The notes under the pieces are model-generated. The model was given only the letters and a program-made list of their open reading frames with translations. It searched no databases and was not told where the DNA came from. DNA of 64,000 nucleotides, taken from NCBI GenBank assembly GCA_965603495.1, contig CBFDDF010000001.1, positions 186,001-250,000 of the forward strand, written 5' to 3'. This stretch comes from Thiomicrorhabdus sp965603495. Its GTDB lineage: Bacteria > Pseudomonadota > Gammaproteobacteria > Thiomicrospirales > Thiomicrospiraceae. Of this stretch, positions 1 to 8,605 are shown piece by piece (positions within the stretch are counted from its first letter, which is position 1; every line of letters starts with the position of its first letter). Both the position numbers and the translations under genes were made by a program.

Positions 1-728
1 TTGGTTTAGTCGAGGCTCGGTTATTGTCTGAAGAACAGCCTGAAGTCGCGTTGGCTATTTTAGAAGCTTTACATGAGCAACATCCACAACACATTACAGT
101 TTTAGCGGAATACGCTATAGGATTGCGCCAACTATGTCGTTGGGGAACATTAGAGGCTTTAATGCCTTTGATTAAAAAGCTACGAGCACTAGACAAAACG
201 CAACTGCTTGACCTTGAGCAGACCTTACTAGCGGGTAAGTTGGCTTCGGCTTTGGATGAAGCCAGCTTGGATCAATTATGGGCACAGCTGAGCTATAAGC
301 AAAAAATGATACCGCAAGTGTTATCAGAATATGTTGAGCAACGAATTGGTAGGGGGCAAGAAGTTGGTCTGGCATCATTAATTGAGAAGGCCGTTAAAAA
401 ACAGTGGAATGACCGTCTCGTTTATCAATATGGTCGTTTGACACTTGGTCCAGCATTTGAGCGTTTGAAAATGGCTGAAACCTGGTTAAAAGGTAAAGAA
501 AATAATCCTGTTTTGTTATTGTCATTAGGTCGCCTGGCTTGTAGTAGCCAGCTATGGGGTCGCGGCCAGAATCATTTACAAGAGAGTTTGAAGCTTCGTC
601 CAGAAGTGGAAACCTATCATGCGTTGGCGTTGTGTTATGAAGCTGAAGGTAAAGATAATCAAGCGGCTTTAACCTATAAGGAAGCGATTATGCGCCTAGA
701 GGGCAAGTCCTTGCTGGATAAGTCTTAG
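1..728 (+). CDS. hemY: HemY-like TPR protein, C-terminal part (5' end outside window)
   Basis: The reading frame is open to the left edge of the window, so this is the C-terminal part of a longer protein. A TTG at position 24 is in frame but is not needed as a start. The visible part is all alpha-helical and TPR-like: repeated leucine/alanine-rich helices, a segment reading VLLLSLGRLA followed by WGRGQNHLQESL, and a last TPR-type helix pair ending YKEAIMRLEG. That order matches the C-terminal half of HemY, the inner-membrane TPR protein usually encoded beside hemD/hemX in proteobacteria. HemY's molecular role is poorly defined. The N-terminal membrane segments are not in view, so the name rests on the C-terminal pattern only. 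Confidence 0.7.
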   Translation, partial: GLVEARLLSEEQPEVALAILEALHEQHPQHITVLAEYAIGLRQLCRWGTLEALMPLIKKLRALDKTQLLDLEQTLLAGKLASALDEASLDQLWAQLSYKQKMIPQVLSEYVEQRIGRGQEVGLASLIEKAVKKQWNDRLVYQYGRLTLGPAFERLKMAETWLKGKENNPVLLLSLGRLACSSQLWGRGQNHLQESLKLRPEVETYHALALCYEAEGKDNQAALTYKEAIMRLEGKSLLDKS

Positions 729-959
729 TGAGTTAGATGTCGTAAGATGCTGACTTGAGCCACCTATGTTTGTTTTAAGGTTCTACTCAACAGCTATATA
801 TCCCATTTCTAATGAGGCGGTTCGGCCTCGGATCTTAATCCTGTAAAGAGTTTTTCCAGATAATAGTATGCCGGATAAGGAGTGAATTGAAAGGTCTACC
901 AAATGCTCATTATCAATCGCTTTACGGGTAATGGATAATGTGGGTGTTAGGGTTGTATT

Positions 960-2309
960 TTATGGTGCTTTTGGAGGGTAGCGTCCAATTAAAGGCTCTG
1001 AATCACGCATTTCTTTAATTGCCGAGCGCATGAGCTCTTGTGCGTTCGTATTATCTTCCGTAAAGGTCGATGCGCCCACCTGCATAGTAAATTGATACTC
1101 AGGTAGTACCACCGTTTTAGGTAAGTCACTAGGTAAAGGGCTTTGCGTCAAGCGTTGGTAAATATCATGTTTAAGTGTCGCTACACCAACTTCATCGGTC
1201 TCGGGTGCCACAATAGCAAAGATTTTTTCTTCTAATCTAAAAACTAAATCGGTTTCACGAGAATCGTTGTGTAGAATCTGGCCAAATACCATGTATTTCG
1301 ATCCTGGATTTTCGATCTCAATGTTTTTAGCGGTTGAGTTTAAAACTTTGACCTCGACCAATTTAATCAGCAAAATTGAAAATGGATGGTGGTAGCGATG
1401 ACTTCTAAGCAGTTCATAGCGAATCACTTCTTGATAGCGCTCTTTATGAAAAAGTCCAGATTCATGTTCGGTCACTATCAGGTTGTCTAGCTTGTCGTAG
1501 ATGCCTTGAATCGTGTGGATGTGGTCACTGATGCTTTCATCAATTTCATCAATTTCCAGCATGGTTTGCGGTTCACGCTGCCAGTCGATATGCTGTTCAT
1601 GCGAAGTCAGTCTTAAGCGCTTTACTCGGTTATTCAAGTTCGACAACGGTACTAGTAAGTTCTGATGAACTAATTTGTTCGTGATAATGGTCGCGACAAT
1701 GATAAATAACACTAAGAATATAAAGAAAAAGATCAAGATTGCAGTCGATGAGATATGGTCAATGGACATGGGTACTTGTAATACCAGTGTTCCTGCGAGT
1801 GCACCAGTATAAACCTCCCCAGACTGCACTTGTTGAGCATGGCAAACCAAACATTGGTTTTTGAAGATAATGGGTAGTCCAGCACTGATGGTACCGCTCA
1901 TGATGTTGGTGTTGACAACGGTTCTTTCTGTATCCTCTACGTGGTGGACCAGGCTTTGAAAAGTTGCAGTGGTCGGTGTGCTAGGGTCAATAACATCATC
2001 TTCTGGGCCGAGAAATTGTGGCGATTTTTGGAGGAAAAAAGCCGCATTGGGCATTTTTTCACGTAAAGTTTGATAAACTTTATCGATGTTATATGGCTGC
2101 CAACCCGTACCTAAATGTTCGTTAACAGATTGGTAGCTTAGATCTTCAATGGATTCTATATCAGATGAGATATTGTGTTTCAACACAAAGTAGGCTGGCA
2201 CGGCTACAAGCGGCAGGGCAATCGCAAAAGATAATGCAATGGCGATAAAAAGTTGCTTGAGCAGGAGCGTGCTAAAGGTGAATTGTTTCAAATTCTGGTT
2301 GAACATCAT
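960..2309 (-). CDS. Membrane protein with periplasmic c-type heme domain and degenerate GGDEF domain
   Basis: 449 aa. A membrane segment at about residues 18-42, a periplasmic region carrying one CxxCH heme motif (C153, C156, H157, in the context NQCLVCHAQ) and a second membrane segment at about 187-210 define an extracytoplasmic sensor of the Tll0287-like / DUF3365 kind. A HAMP-like linker follows, then a GGDEF-fold domain from about residue 280. In that domain the GGDEF signature is replaced by EEKIF in the context FRLEEKIFAIV, so diguanylate cyclase activity is unlikely and a receptor or scaffold role is more probable. Two ATG codons occur in tandem at the start. The gene stands alone. Heme attachment is inferred from the motif; the ligand (redox state, NO or O2) cannot be told from sequence. 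Confidence 0.75.
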   Translation of the reverse strand: MMFNQNLKQFTFSTLLLKQLFIAIALSFAIALPLVAVPAYFVLKHNISSDIESIEDLSYQSVNEHLGTGWQPYNIDKVYQTLREKMPNAAFFLQKSPQFLGPEDDVIDPSTPTTATFQSLVHHVEDTERTVVNTNIMSGTISAGLPIIFKNQCLVCHAQQVQSGEVYTGALAGTLVLQVPMSIDHISSTAILIFFFIFLVLFIIVATIITNKLVHQNLLVPLSNLNNRVKRLRLTSHEQHIDWQREPQTMLEIDEIDESISDHIHTIQGIYDKLDNLIVTEHESGLFHKERYQEVIRYELLRSHRYHHPFSILLIKLVEVKVLNSTAKNIEIENPGSKYMVFGQILHNDSRETDLVFRLEEKIFAIVAPETDEVGVATLKHDIYQRLTQSPLPSDLPKTVVLPEYQFTMQVGASTFTEDNTNAQELMRSAIKEMRDSEPLIGRYPPKAP

Positions 2310-2407
2310 GGCGACACCATATAATAATCAATCTCCATTATAGTGAAGAAGAACTCGTTATAAACAGCTAATCACATAATATAATGTGATAAGGGCATCA
2401 ACCTGGT

Positions 2408-3388
2408 TTAAATGCGGTCTGCTAAGACGATTCCAAGGCCGATTTTGTTGGTATGGTAGTCCATATCTATCAGACTGTCACCATAACCACTGAACCATTG
2501 CACATAGCCTTTTAAACGTTTAGTCAGGGGGTAAGTGTAGTCTAATTGGACTGAACCATATTGGTTAAATATATATCGATTTCGAACCGTTAATCCAAAG
2601 GAATGCTTTTGCCATTGATGGGCGGCTTCAATTTCATAATCACCTAGGTATTTGGCATAGTCAAAACGGTTGTCAAGTGCATCATTTTCTTCAAAACGCT
2701 GCCAGGTTTTAAAGCTCAAGTAACTGTTTTTACGCTGTAAGAAACCCTGCAAAAAGAGACGATTCCAACCTCTTGAGAGGCTGCCAGATTGGCCATTGGA
2801 TTGATGGTTGATGCCAATGGCAACTTTATGCAGGTTGAAATCAAAGAAATCCAAGTCAGCATGAAATTCAGCCCATATCTCAGGTTCATGGTTAGTTTCT
2901 CTAAATGGAATAGAGTCTGTTTCATCGAAAAATTGCCAAAAAGAACGGTTGGTATAGGCAGCATAGATGTCGATGTCTCTGTCCAAAATAGATAGGCCTT
3001 TCACTACCGGAAATTTGAAGCTCAGTTGGAATTGTACTTCCTGATCTTCATAGCTTAGAGAATGGCCAACATTACTTTCAAAAGGTTCTGCATTCGAGCC
3101 ATTCGTATAGTGAGAAAGTATGGCGTAATTGAGTCGGTGCGGGGTAATGACAAAGGCGTTTTGCTCAGTCAATTGTTCACTTATACGACGTTTTTCCAAG
3201 GGAAGAGTTGCGATTTTTTGGCTGATACAGGCCTGCTTGATTTCTGCAACCGTCATCTCATCAGAAGCTTGTTGGATGACTTCATTTAAGCAGCTTTCGT
3301 ATGGCGTGATTTCAAGTGCATGGACTGAAAAACTAGCCAAAAAATAAAGGCTGAAAAAGGTTATGGCCATTTTTTTGAAAGTATTCAT
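2408..3388 (-). CDS. pldA: Outer membrane phospholipase A (OMPLA)
   Basis: 326 aa with a Sec signal peptide (hydrophobic residues 7-24, likely cleaved after SVHA). The OMPLA active-site block is clear: HQSNGQ at residues 195-200 supplies catalytic His195 and Ser197, and the following SRGWNR at 205-210 contains the Asn (N209) of the His-Ser-Asn triad. The rest is rich in alternating beta-strands and aromatic residues, as expected of a 12-stranded barrel. In the family the enzyme is a calcium-dependent, dimerisation-activated hydrolase of outer-membrane phospholipids that keeps lipid asymmetry. A GGGGAAAC ribosome binding site lies just upstream of the ATG. The region before the barrel (about 25-80) is somewhat long, with three Cys residues. 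Confidence 0.9.
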   Translation of the reverse strand: MNTFKKMAITFFSLYFLASFSVHALEITPYESCLNEVIQQASDEMTVAEIKQACISQKIATLPLEKRRISEQLTEQNAFVITPHRLNYAILSHYTNGSNAEPFESNVGHSLSYEDQEVQFQLSFKFPVVKGLSILDRDIDIYAAYTNRSFWQFFDETDSIPFRETNHEPEIWAEFHADLDFFDFNLHKVAIGINHQSNGQSGSLSRGWNRLFLQGFLQRKNSYLSFKTWQRFEENDALDNRFDYAKYLGDYEIEAAHQWQKHSFGLTVRNRYIFNQYGSVQLDYTYPLTKRLKGYVQWFSGYGDSLIDMDYHTNKIGLGIVLADRI

Positions 3389-3437
3389 GTTTCCCCTTTT
3401 CTCTGACGGTAGCTGAACCTGAGTCTAATCACTGCAT

Positions 3438-4118
3438 CTAACAAATACAGTGAGATTCGTTTAAGCCAGCTGCAAAAAAGTCTATTTTTGCTTGCTGCAT
3501 CATTGGCCAAGGGCCACACATATACACGGTGGTGTGTTGTAGATTAGGATGCTGTTTTAATACTTGCTCATGAACCAGGCCTTTCAGCCCACTCCATTGG
3601 TCAGTTTGCTCAGAAATTACAGGAATATATTCTAAATTGGCATGGGTTTGCATTAGGTTCAGCATGAGTTTATGCATATACAAATCTTCAACCGTACGAG
3701 CACCCCAATAAAAATGTATTGGCACGCCTACATTCTCTTTTAAAAGAGAGTCTAATAAAGCCTTTAAGGGAGCATAACCGGTGCCACCTGCGACGAAAAT
3801 AATCGGTTGGTGTGCTGGTTGTAGTTGCATCTGATCCTCAGGACCTTCCATGACTAAGGTATCTCCGACTTTAACGGCAAAAAGCTGTTGCATCCACTCA
3901 CTATCGGCTTGATTACGAATGTGACATTCGAGTAAGCCATCCACTCTCGGTGCGGAGGCAATCGAGAAAGGCTTCAAGTCTTCGGCATTAAAACCAAGCA
4001 TAATATATTGACCTGAAGCGTATGCAATAGGGTGTTCTGGCTTTAGTAACAGCTGAATGATTTGTGGCGCAAGTTGTTCAACGTGTACCACCTTAAGCGG
4101 GTGAATAGCGGCGGTCAT
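3438..4118 (-). CDS. NAD(P)H-flavin reductase-like protein (ferredoxin reductase fold)
   Basis: 226 aa, the length of Fre-type reductases. The FAD/flavin-binding barrel shows the family block KPFSIASAP (the RxYS-equivalent), and the NAD(P)-binding half shows VAGGTGYAPLKAL and the C-terminal MCGPWPMMQQAK. No [2Fe-2S] or globin domain is attached, so the reductase would pass electrons to free flavin or to a separate partner. It could equally be the flavin/NAD module of a multicomponent oxygenase, but no oxygenase gene is nearby. It lies between pldA and xthA, all on the minus strand with short gaps. A partial copy (9 of 12 bases) of the window's palindromic repeat occurs inside at 3574-3582. 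Confidence 0.8.
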   Translation of the reverse strand: MTAAIHPLKVVHVEQLAPQIIQLLLKPEHPIAYASGQYIMLGFNAEDLKPFSIASAPRVDGLLECHIRNQADSEWMQQLFAVKVGDTLVMEGPEDQMQLQPAHQPIIFVAGGTGYAPLKALLDSLLKENVGVPIHFYWGARTVEDLYMHKLMLNLMQTHANLEYIPVISEQTDQWSGLKGLVHEQVLKQHPNLQHTTVYMCGPWPMMQQAKIDFFAAGLNESHCIC

Positions 4119-4180
4119 GGTATGTCCTAGGTCAACCGAAGAGGCAGATTAAATCAGCATAAGGTTGTTAAAGTTGTTGT

Positions 4181-5002
4181 TTAAAGTTTAAATTCTGTCC
4201 AAATTGGCGCATGATCTGATGGCTTTTCCATGCCCCGTTCTTCATAGCCGACTTTACTGTCGACTGCTTTGGCATTTAAAGAGTGGCTGGCTAACACCGT
4301 GTCAATTCTTAAACCGCGACGTGGTTCACGGTCAAAACCTTTGGAACGGTAATCAAACCAACTAAAGATATTGTCTTCTTCTGGATGAATGGTGCGAAAA
4401 GTATCCTTCAATCCCCAGTTCAGAAGTCGTGCCCACCATTCGCGTTCTTCTGGTAGAAAGCTCGTTTTACCATCACGTAACCAACGTTTGCGGTTGTCTT
4501 CACCGATGCCGATATCCAAATCGGTTGGTGAAATATTAAAGTCACCAATTACGGCTAGCGCTTGTTCAGGATCACACTCGGTTTCTAAATAAGACATTAA
4601 ATCTTCATAAAACCTGGCTTTGGCCGGGAATTTAATTTCATGTGTACGGCTTTCCCCTTGAGGGAAGTAGCCATTCACTACACGAACAGTCCCGCCATTT
4701 TCAAGCTTAAAGTCACCAATGATCATACGCTTTTGAGCCGTTTCATCATCAGTTTTCCAGCCCTTCTGACAGTCAACCAACTCGATGCCTTTGCGGTACA
4801 AAAGTGCCACGCCATAGTGGGTTTTTTGGCCGATAAAAATGGCGTTATAGCCCATCTCTTCAATCGCCTCGATTGGAAATTCATGGTCTTGTACTTTGGT
4901 TTCCTGTAAACCAATAATGTCTGGTTTAATTCTATCAGTTAGCGACTGCAATTGATGTAAACGTAGACGTACGCTATTAGTATTAAAAGAGACGATTTTC
5001 AT
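4181..5002 (-). CDS. xthA: Exodeoxyribonuclease III (AP endonuclease family)
   Basis: 273 aa from the ATG at 5002, which gives the family-typical start MKIVSFNTNSVR. An in-frame TTG ten codons upstream was rejected because it adds residues the family lacks. Exonuclease-endonuclease-phosphatase signatures are complete: GLQETK (metal-binding Glu), the GDFNISPTDLDIG block (catalytic Asp/Asn) and the C-terminal EKPSDHAPIW (catalytic Asp-His). The enzyme cleaves 5' of abasic sites and removes 3'-blocking groups in base excision repair. It is read away from purU across a 395-bp gap. Confidence 0.93.
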   Translation of the reverse strand: MKIVSFNTNSVRLRLHQLQSLTDRIKPDIIGLQETKVQDHEFPIEAIEEMGYNAIFIGQKTHYGVALLYRKGIELVDCQKGWKTDDETAQKRMIIGDFKLENGGTVRVVNGYFPQGESRTHEIKFPAKARFYEDLMSYLETECDPEQALAVIGDFNISPTDLDIGIGEDNRKRWLRDGKTSFLPEEREWWARLLNWGLKDTFRTIHPEEDNIFSWFDYRSKGFDREPRRGLRIDTVLASHSLNAKAVDSKVGYEERGMEKPSDHAPIWTEFKL

Positions 5003-5397
5003 GCGGTTTTCCAAGGGCTTAAGGACTGTCAAAGTAGGGCGTTATTAATGCGCCCAATTATAGCGGAAAACCAAGTGGTTAGGTATGGAATTGCACTTTA
5101 TGCCAGGTTGGTTGTACGGAAGTTTATGATTGTTAATAGGCCTCTGCAGTCGATATTACGATGATAGAAATTCTGATATTTTATTTCAGCCCGTTCTGCT
5201 ATGGGGTTTTCAGTCCTGAGGGTTTTACAGATATTTAATGGTTAAAGTTATGGGCAGGAATGGAAAATAGTGACTTAATAGCAGTTTAATGAAGAATTGT
5301 ACGATTTCTCAAGCCATTATCAGATCTTTAATATTTACACACTTGACGTATTTGCTATGATAAAGACACTATTTTATTTTGAAGAGAGTTTGAACTT
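5003..5397. other. Intergenic region between divergent xthA and purU
   Basis: No convincing ORF. It must hold the promoters of both divergent genes. A plausible sigma-70 promoter for purU lies at 5334-5361 and is listed separately. An isolated AGGCCT occurs near 5148 without the rest of the repeat core. I see no other structured element. Confidence 0.6.
5334..5361 (+). promoter_or_regulatory. Candidate sigma-70 promoter for purU
   Basis: TTTACA (5334-5339) and TATGAT (5356-5361) are separated by 16 bp. This would place the transcript start near 5368, about 30 nt before the purU ATG, whose upstream bases include AAGAGAG. Both hexamers differ slightly from consensus and the region is AT-rich, so this is only a candidate. 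Confidence 0.4.
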
Positions 5398-6255
5398 ATG
5401 AGCCATGTATATCGTTTAGTTATTTCTTGCCCTGATCAAGTGGGGATTGTCGCGAAGGTTGCCGAGTATATTGCACATCATGGTGGTTCAATTGTTGAAG
5501 CGAACCACCACACCGACCCGGTTGAAGGTTGGTTTTTTATGCGCCATGAGATTTTAGCCAGTTCTATTGCTTGCGGCTTTGAAGTCTTTGAAAAAAGCTT
5601 TCAAGCAGTGGCGGATGTCTTTGATATGACATGGTATCTATCAGACTCTGAACAGCCTAAAAAGATTGCTCTGTTTGCCTCTAAAGAGTCGCACTGTTTA
5701 GCGGATTTATTACATCGTTCGCATGAGAATGAGTTGCCGGGTGAGATTGTCTGTGTCATTGCCAATCATGATGATTTGCGTTCTATGGTTGAGTGGCACA
5801 AAGTCCCTTTTCATCATGTCCCTGTCACGCCAGAGACTAAACCACAAGCTTTTGCTGCAACTGAAGCATTAGTCCAGCAATATGGTGCGGATATGATTGT
5901 TTTAGCCCGTTATATGCAGATTCTACCACCCCAAATGTGTGCCGATTACTCCGGTCAAGTGATTAATATCCATCACAGCTTTCTCCCCTCATTTGTCGGT
6001 GCAAAACCATACCACCAAGCAAGTGCTCGCGGGGTTAAGTTGATTGGCGCAACTTGCCACTATGTGACGGAAGATTTGGATGAAGGGCCGATTATTGAAC
6101 AGGACGTTATTCGCGTAAGTCATTCGCAAACGATAGACGATATGAAGCGTTTAGGCCGCGATGTTGAAAAAACGGTGCTCGCACGTGGTTTACGTTATCA
6201 TTTAGAAGATCGTGTTTTAATTCACGGTCATAAAACGGTGGTGTTTGCTGCTTAG
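5398..6255 (+). CDS. purU: Formyltetrahydrofolate deformylase
   Basis: 285 aa, the full family length. An N-terminal ACT domain (about residues 5-80, starting YRLVISCPDQVGIVAKV) precedes a formyltransferase-fold catalytic domain. The catalytic Asn-His-Asp set of the hydrolase/transferase family is present as N190 and H192 in VINIHHSFLPSF, and D228 in EDLDEG. The enzyme hydrolyses 10-formyl-THF to formate and THF, balancing the one-carbon pool and supplying formate for PurT. It is monocistronic with its own candidate promoter and a strong bidirectional terminator downstream. Confidence 0.96.
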   Translation: MSHVYRLVISCPDQVGIVAKVAEYIAHHGGSIVEANHHTDPVEGWFFMRHEILASSIACGFEVFEKSFQAVADVFDMTWYLSDSEQPKKIALFASKESHCLADLLHRSHENELPGEIVCVIANHDDLRSMVEWHKVPFHHVPVTPETKPQAFAATEALVQQYGADMIVLARYMQILPPQMCADYSGQVINIHHSFLPSFVGAKPYHQASARGVKLIGATCHYVTEDLDEGPIIEQDVIRVSHSQTIDDMKRLGRDVEKTVLARGLRYHLEDRVLIHGHKTVVFAA

Positions 6256-6280
6256 TGGTCATGAAATCATTCAAAACCAA

Positions 6281-6316
6281 AAAGCCCGAGTTAACGTAAG
6301 TTAACTCGGGCTTTTT
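6281..6316. terminator. Bidirectional intrinsic terminator between purU and tmcA
   Basis: A perfect 15-bp stem (AAAGCCCGAGTTAAC paired with its complement) with a GTAA loop is flanked by A and T runs. It sits between the convergent ends of purU (+) and tmcA (-), so it can serve both. Confidence 0.9.
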
Positions 6317-6385
6317 GCCCTATAACGTACACTATTTATGCCTTATCTTTAAGTGCCTAGGTGGGGTTGTTTTGTGAATTCGGTT

Positions 6386-8605
6386 TTAATAGCTTCTGCC
6401 AAAGGAGGGTTGGGTAATGGATTGTATAACGGATTTCCGAGATTGTGGCAGGATTTCTGTCAGCATTTGTTGCATGACGGTTTCCACGCCTTTTCTACCT
6501 GGAAGGTGGTTTTGATGCGCCACTTCTTGCCACGGTTGTTTTTTGAGCACTTTATCACACCACACGGTTTGTTGATGTTTGCTCGCCCGGCTGAGCGTAT
6601 GCGGATTACGAATGCTCCACTCCCAGAGTTGGCCACTAAGAGATTCGTATTGACGTTGGGCTAATCCATACTGAGAAGCCGCCGCTTCCAAATCGGGTTT
6701 CTGTGTTTTAAATCGAAAGGTTTTTAAGATGGCAATCACACGACTGGCCGGCACATAATGCAATGATTCGATTAGGGTGTGGGGAAATTGAGCCTGAAAA
6801 GACCGTTGAATACAGGCCAACGCTTGTTGTGCCATAGCGGTTAATGGCAACGTGACCACCACATTATGGCTACCACTAGATTTATCGCGTTTCACGCCGA
6901 CATGTAGTGGTGTGTAACCTTGATCAAACCAAAAGTGTAGCAATTCATTACTGGCGCCAAAGCTGCTGCTGAGATAATCAATCCGCGACGCTCGTGCGCT
7001 GTTTTGCAAAGTTTTCAGGAGTTTTTTGCCGATGCCTTGTTGCTGGTAGTTTGGATGTACCGCAATGCGCATGACACGGCAAGTAGAGAGCAGGGTGAAA
7101 TCTGAACTGGCATAATTTTTTAACAATAATTGGGGCACTAAATGACCATGAACGCGAGTGTTGCTCGGCATGATTTTGCCTTCTTCAACACAGAGCACAA
7201 CCCCCACTAAAAGCTGGCCTTGTTTCGCGGTCATAACTTTTAAGTTAGGGGCACTTAGCAGTTGCTGAAGGTCATTCGGGCTGGTTTGATAATGGGCTTG
7301 AACCAAGAGTTCAAAAACTGCGTGCAGCAGCGCAGAATCCTCAACTAAAGTGTGAATCGCTTCTTCTTGTAGTTGTAAGTCTTCTACTGGAAGGCTCACG
7401 ACCCCATTCTCAACTGAGCGTTCCAGTTGGATGGGCGTAAGGCACAGCGCCTGGTTGATTGCTGTTTCAAGCGGGTCATTATCTGCCCAGCGAATCGGTT
7501 GATTTAAATGGAAGTTTTTCCAGTCAGGTGTCAGTTCCGTAAGGGTCTTTTTAAAACGTAGCTCAAAGCCTCTGCCAGATCCTTCATAACCATGCAGAGT
7601 AGTAGCGAATACCATACGGTGATGGCGTTGCAGTAATTGGGTCAATAAGGGGGTCGGTAAGTGTGCGGCTTCATCGACCATTAGCATATCCGCTAAAGTG
7701 GGTTCAATAACCAGTTGGTCTGGTGCGACAAACTTAAAGGTTTTGAGTTGATTTTTAATTTTAAAACTGACCAGGCCTGGTTGGTTGCTTTCAATGCTGA
7801 TAGCTTGCGTTTCAGAAGCTTCCATGATGGCTTGTAAGGCATGTTCAAATGCCATTTTGGTTTGATCTAGCCGACCGGCGGTGAGGACGATATCGGTTTT
7901 ACCCTCTAGTAAACATTGAACAGCTGCTAAGCCTAAAACGCTGCTTTTCCCACGGCCTCTATCGGCACTTAACACCAATGGGCGTTTACGATGTCCGAAG
8001 GCCACTGTACGAATCGCTTGTATCACCTGCTGCTGATCTAAGGTGGGTAGATTTTGGGGTGCCACTGGCAATAACGAGGGCGCATCAGAGTGCAAATCCG
8101 TGTCGGGTAGGTTTTCACTTAACCAGACGACTTGGTTATCCGGATTTTGCCATTGCTTGATAAGGTGTTGAATAAAATAAGGGTGGGTTTGCTCAATGGT
8201 CAGCGGGCTATTCAAAAATCTTGCATTTTCAGGATTAGGCTGGCTTTTCCAGATTTCGATGGAAGGTGTACATAAAATAAATAGGCCGCCCGCCTTAACC
8301 ATGCCTGCTGCAATTCCGAGGGTATTGGCACTCAAGCCTTTTGAGGCGTCCAAAATCACGCCATCCACTTCTTGGCCAAGTTTGTGTAGCAGTTGTTGAG
8401 TGTCAATTGATTCGAAGGCGTAATGCAGGGCTTGTGGGTTGATGGCGGCATTTTCAGGGCCAATCCACCATACGGTTTCATCTGCAGTCCATAGCTCACT
8501 CAGTTGTAAAGCTTGCCATTCTGATCGGCCACTGAGAATGACGAGGGCACGATGCCGTTGCTGGCTTAAGTGCTGGCGTAAAGTCTTTAGATTTTGATGA
8601 TTCAC
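6386..8605 (-). CDS. tmcA: tRNA(Met) cytidine acetyltransferase
   Basis: 739 aa. The order of parts matches TmcA: an N-terminal DUF1726-type region, a RecD/DEAD-like ATPase with Walker A (SADRGRGKSS, about 213-222) and a DEAA-type Walker B (VDEAAHLPTP), then a GNAT acetyltransferase (QQQGIGKKLLKTL binds acetyl-CoA) and a C-terminal helical region. The enzyme makes N4-acetylcytidine at the wobble position of elongator tRNA-Met using acetyl-CoA and ATP. Its start overlaps the stop of the upstream GGDEF-EAL gene by 4 bp, so the two are probably translationally coupled. One exact ACCAGGCCTGGT copy lies inside at 7770-7781, encoding PGLV. Confidence 0.94.
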   Translation of the reverse strand: MNHQNLKTLRQHLSQQRHRALVILSGRSEWQALQLSELWTADETVWWIGPENAAINPQALHYAFESIDTQQLLHKLGQEVDGVILDASKGLSANTLGIAAGMVKAGGLFILCTPSIEIWKSQPNPENARFLNSPLTIEQTHPYFIQHLIKQWQNPDNQVVWLSENLPDTDLHSDAPSLLPVAPQNLPTLDQQQVIQAIRTVAFGHRKRPLVLSADRGRGKSSVLGLAAVQCLLEGKTDIVLTAGRLDQTKMAFEHALQAIMEASETQAISIESNQPGLVSFKIKNQLKTFKFVAPDQLVIEPTLADMLMVDEAAHLPTPLLTQLLQRHHRMVFATTLHGYEGSGRGFELRFKKTLTELTPDWKNFHLNQPIRWADNDPLETAINQALCLTPIQLERSVENGVVSLPVEDLQLQEEAIHTLVEDSALLHAVFELLVQAHYQTSPNDLQQLLSAPNLKVMTAKQGQLLVGVVLCVEEGKIMPSNTRVHGHLVPQLLLKNYASSDFTLLSTCRVMRIAVHPNYQQQGIGKKLLKTLQNSARASRIDYLSSSFGASNELLHFWFDQGYTPLHVGVKRDKSSGSHNVVVTLPLTAMAQQALACIQRSFQAQFPHTLIESLHYVPASRVIAILKTFRFKTQKPDLEAAASQYGLAQRQYESLSGQLWEWSIRNPHTLSRASKHQQTVWCDKVLKKQPWQEVAHQNHLPGRKGVETVMQQMLTEILPQSRKSVIQSITQPSFGRSY
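7770..7781. repeat. ACCAGGCCTGGT palindrome, copy 1 (inside tmcA)
   Basis: Exact 12-bp core inside the tmcA reading frame, encoding PGLV on the minus strand. The bases next to the core (G and T) are not complementary. Read on the minus strand the core is followed by CAGTTT, so it fits the extended consensus ACCAGGCCTGGTNNNTTT. Eighteen bases around it are shared with copy 8. Confidence 0.95.
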
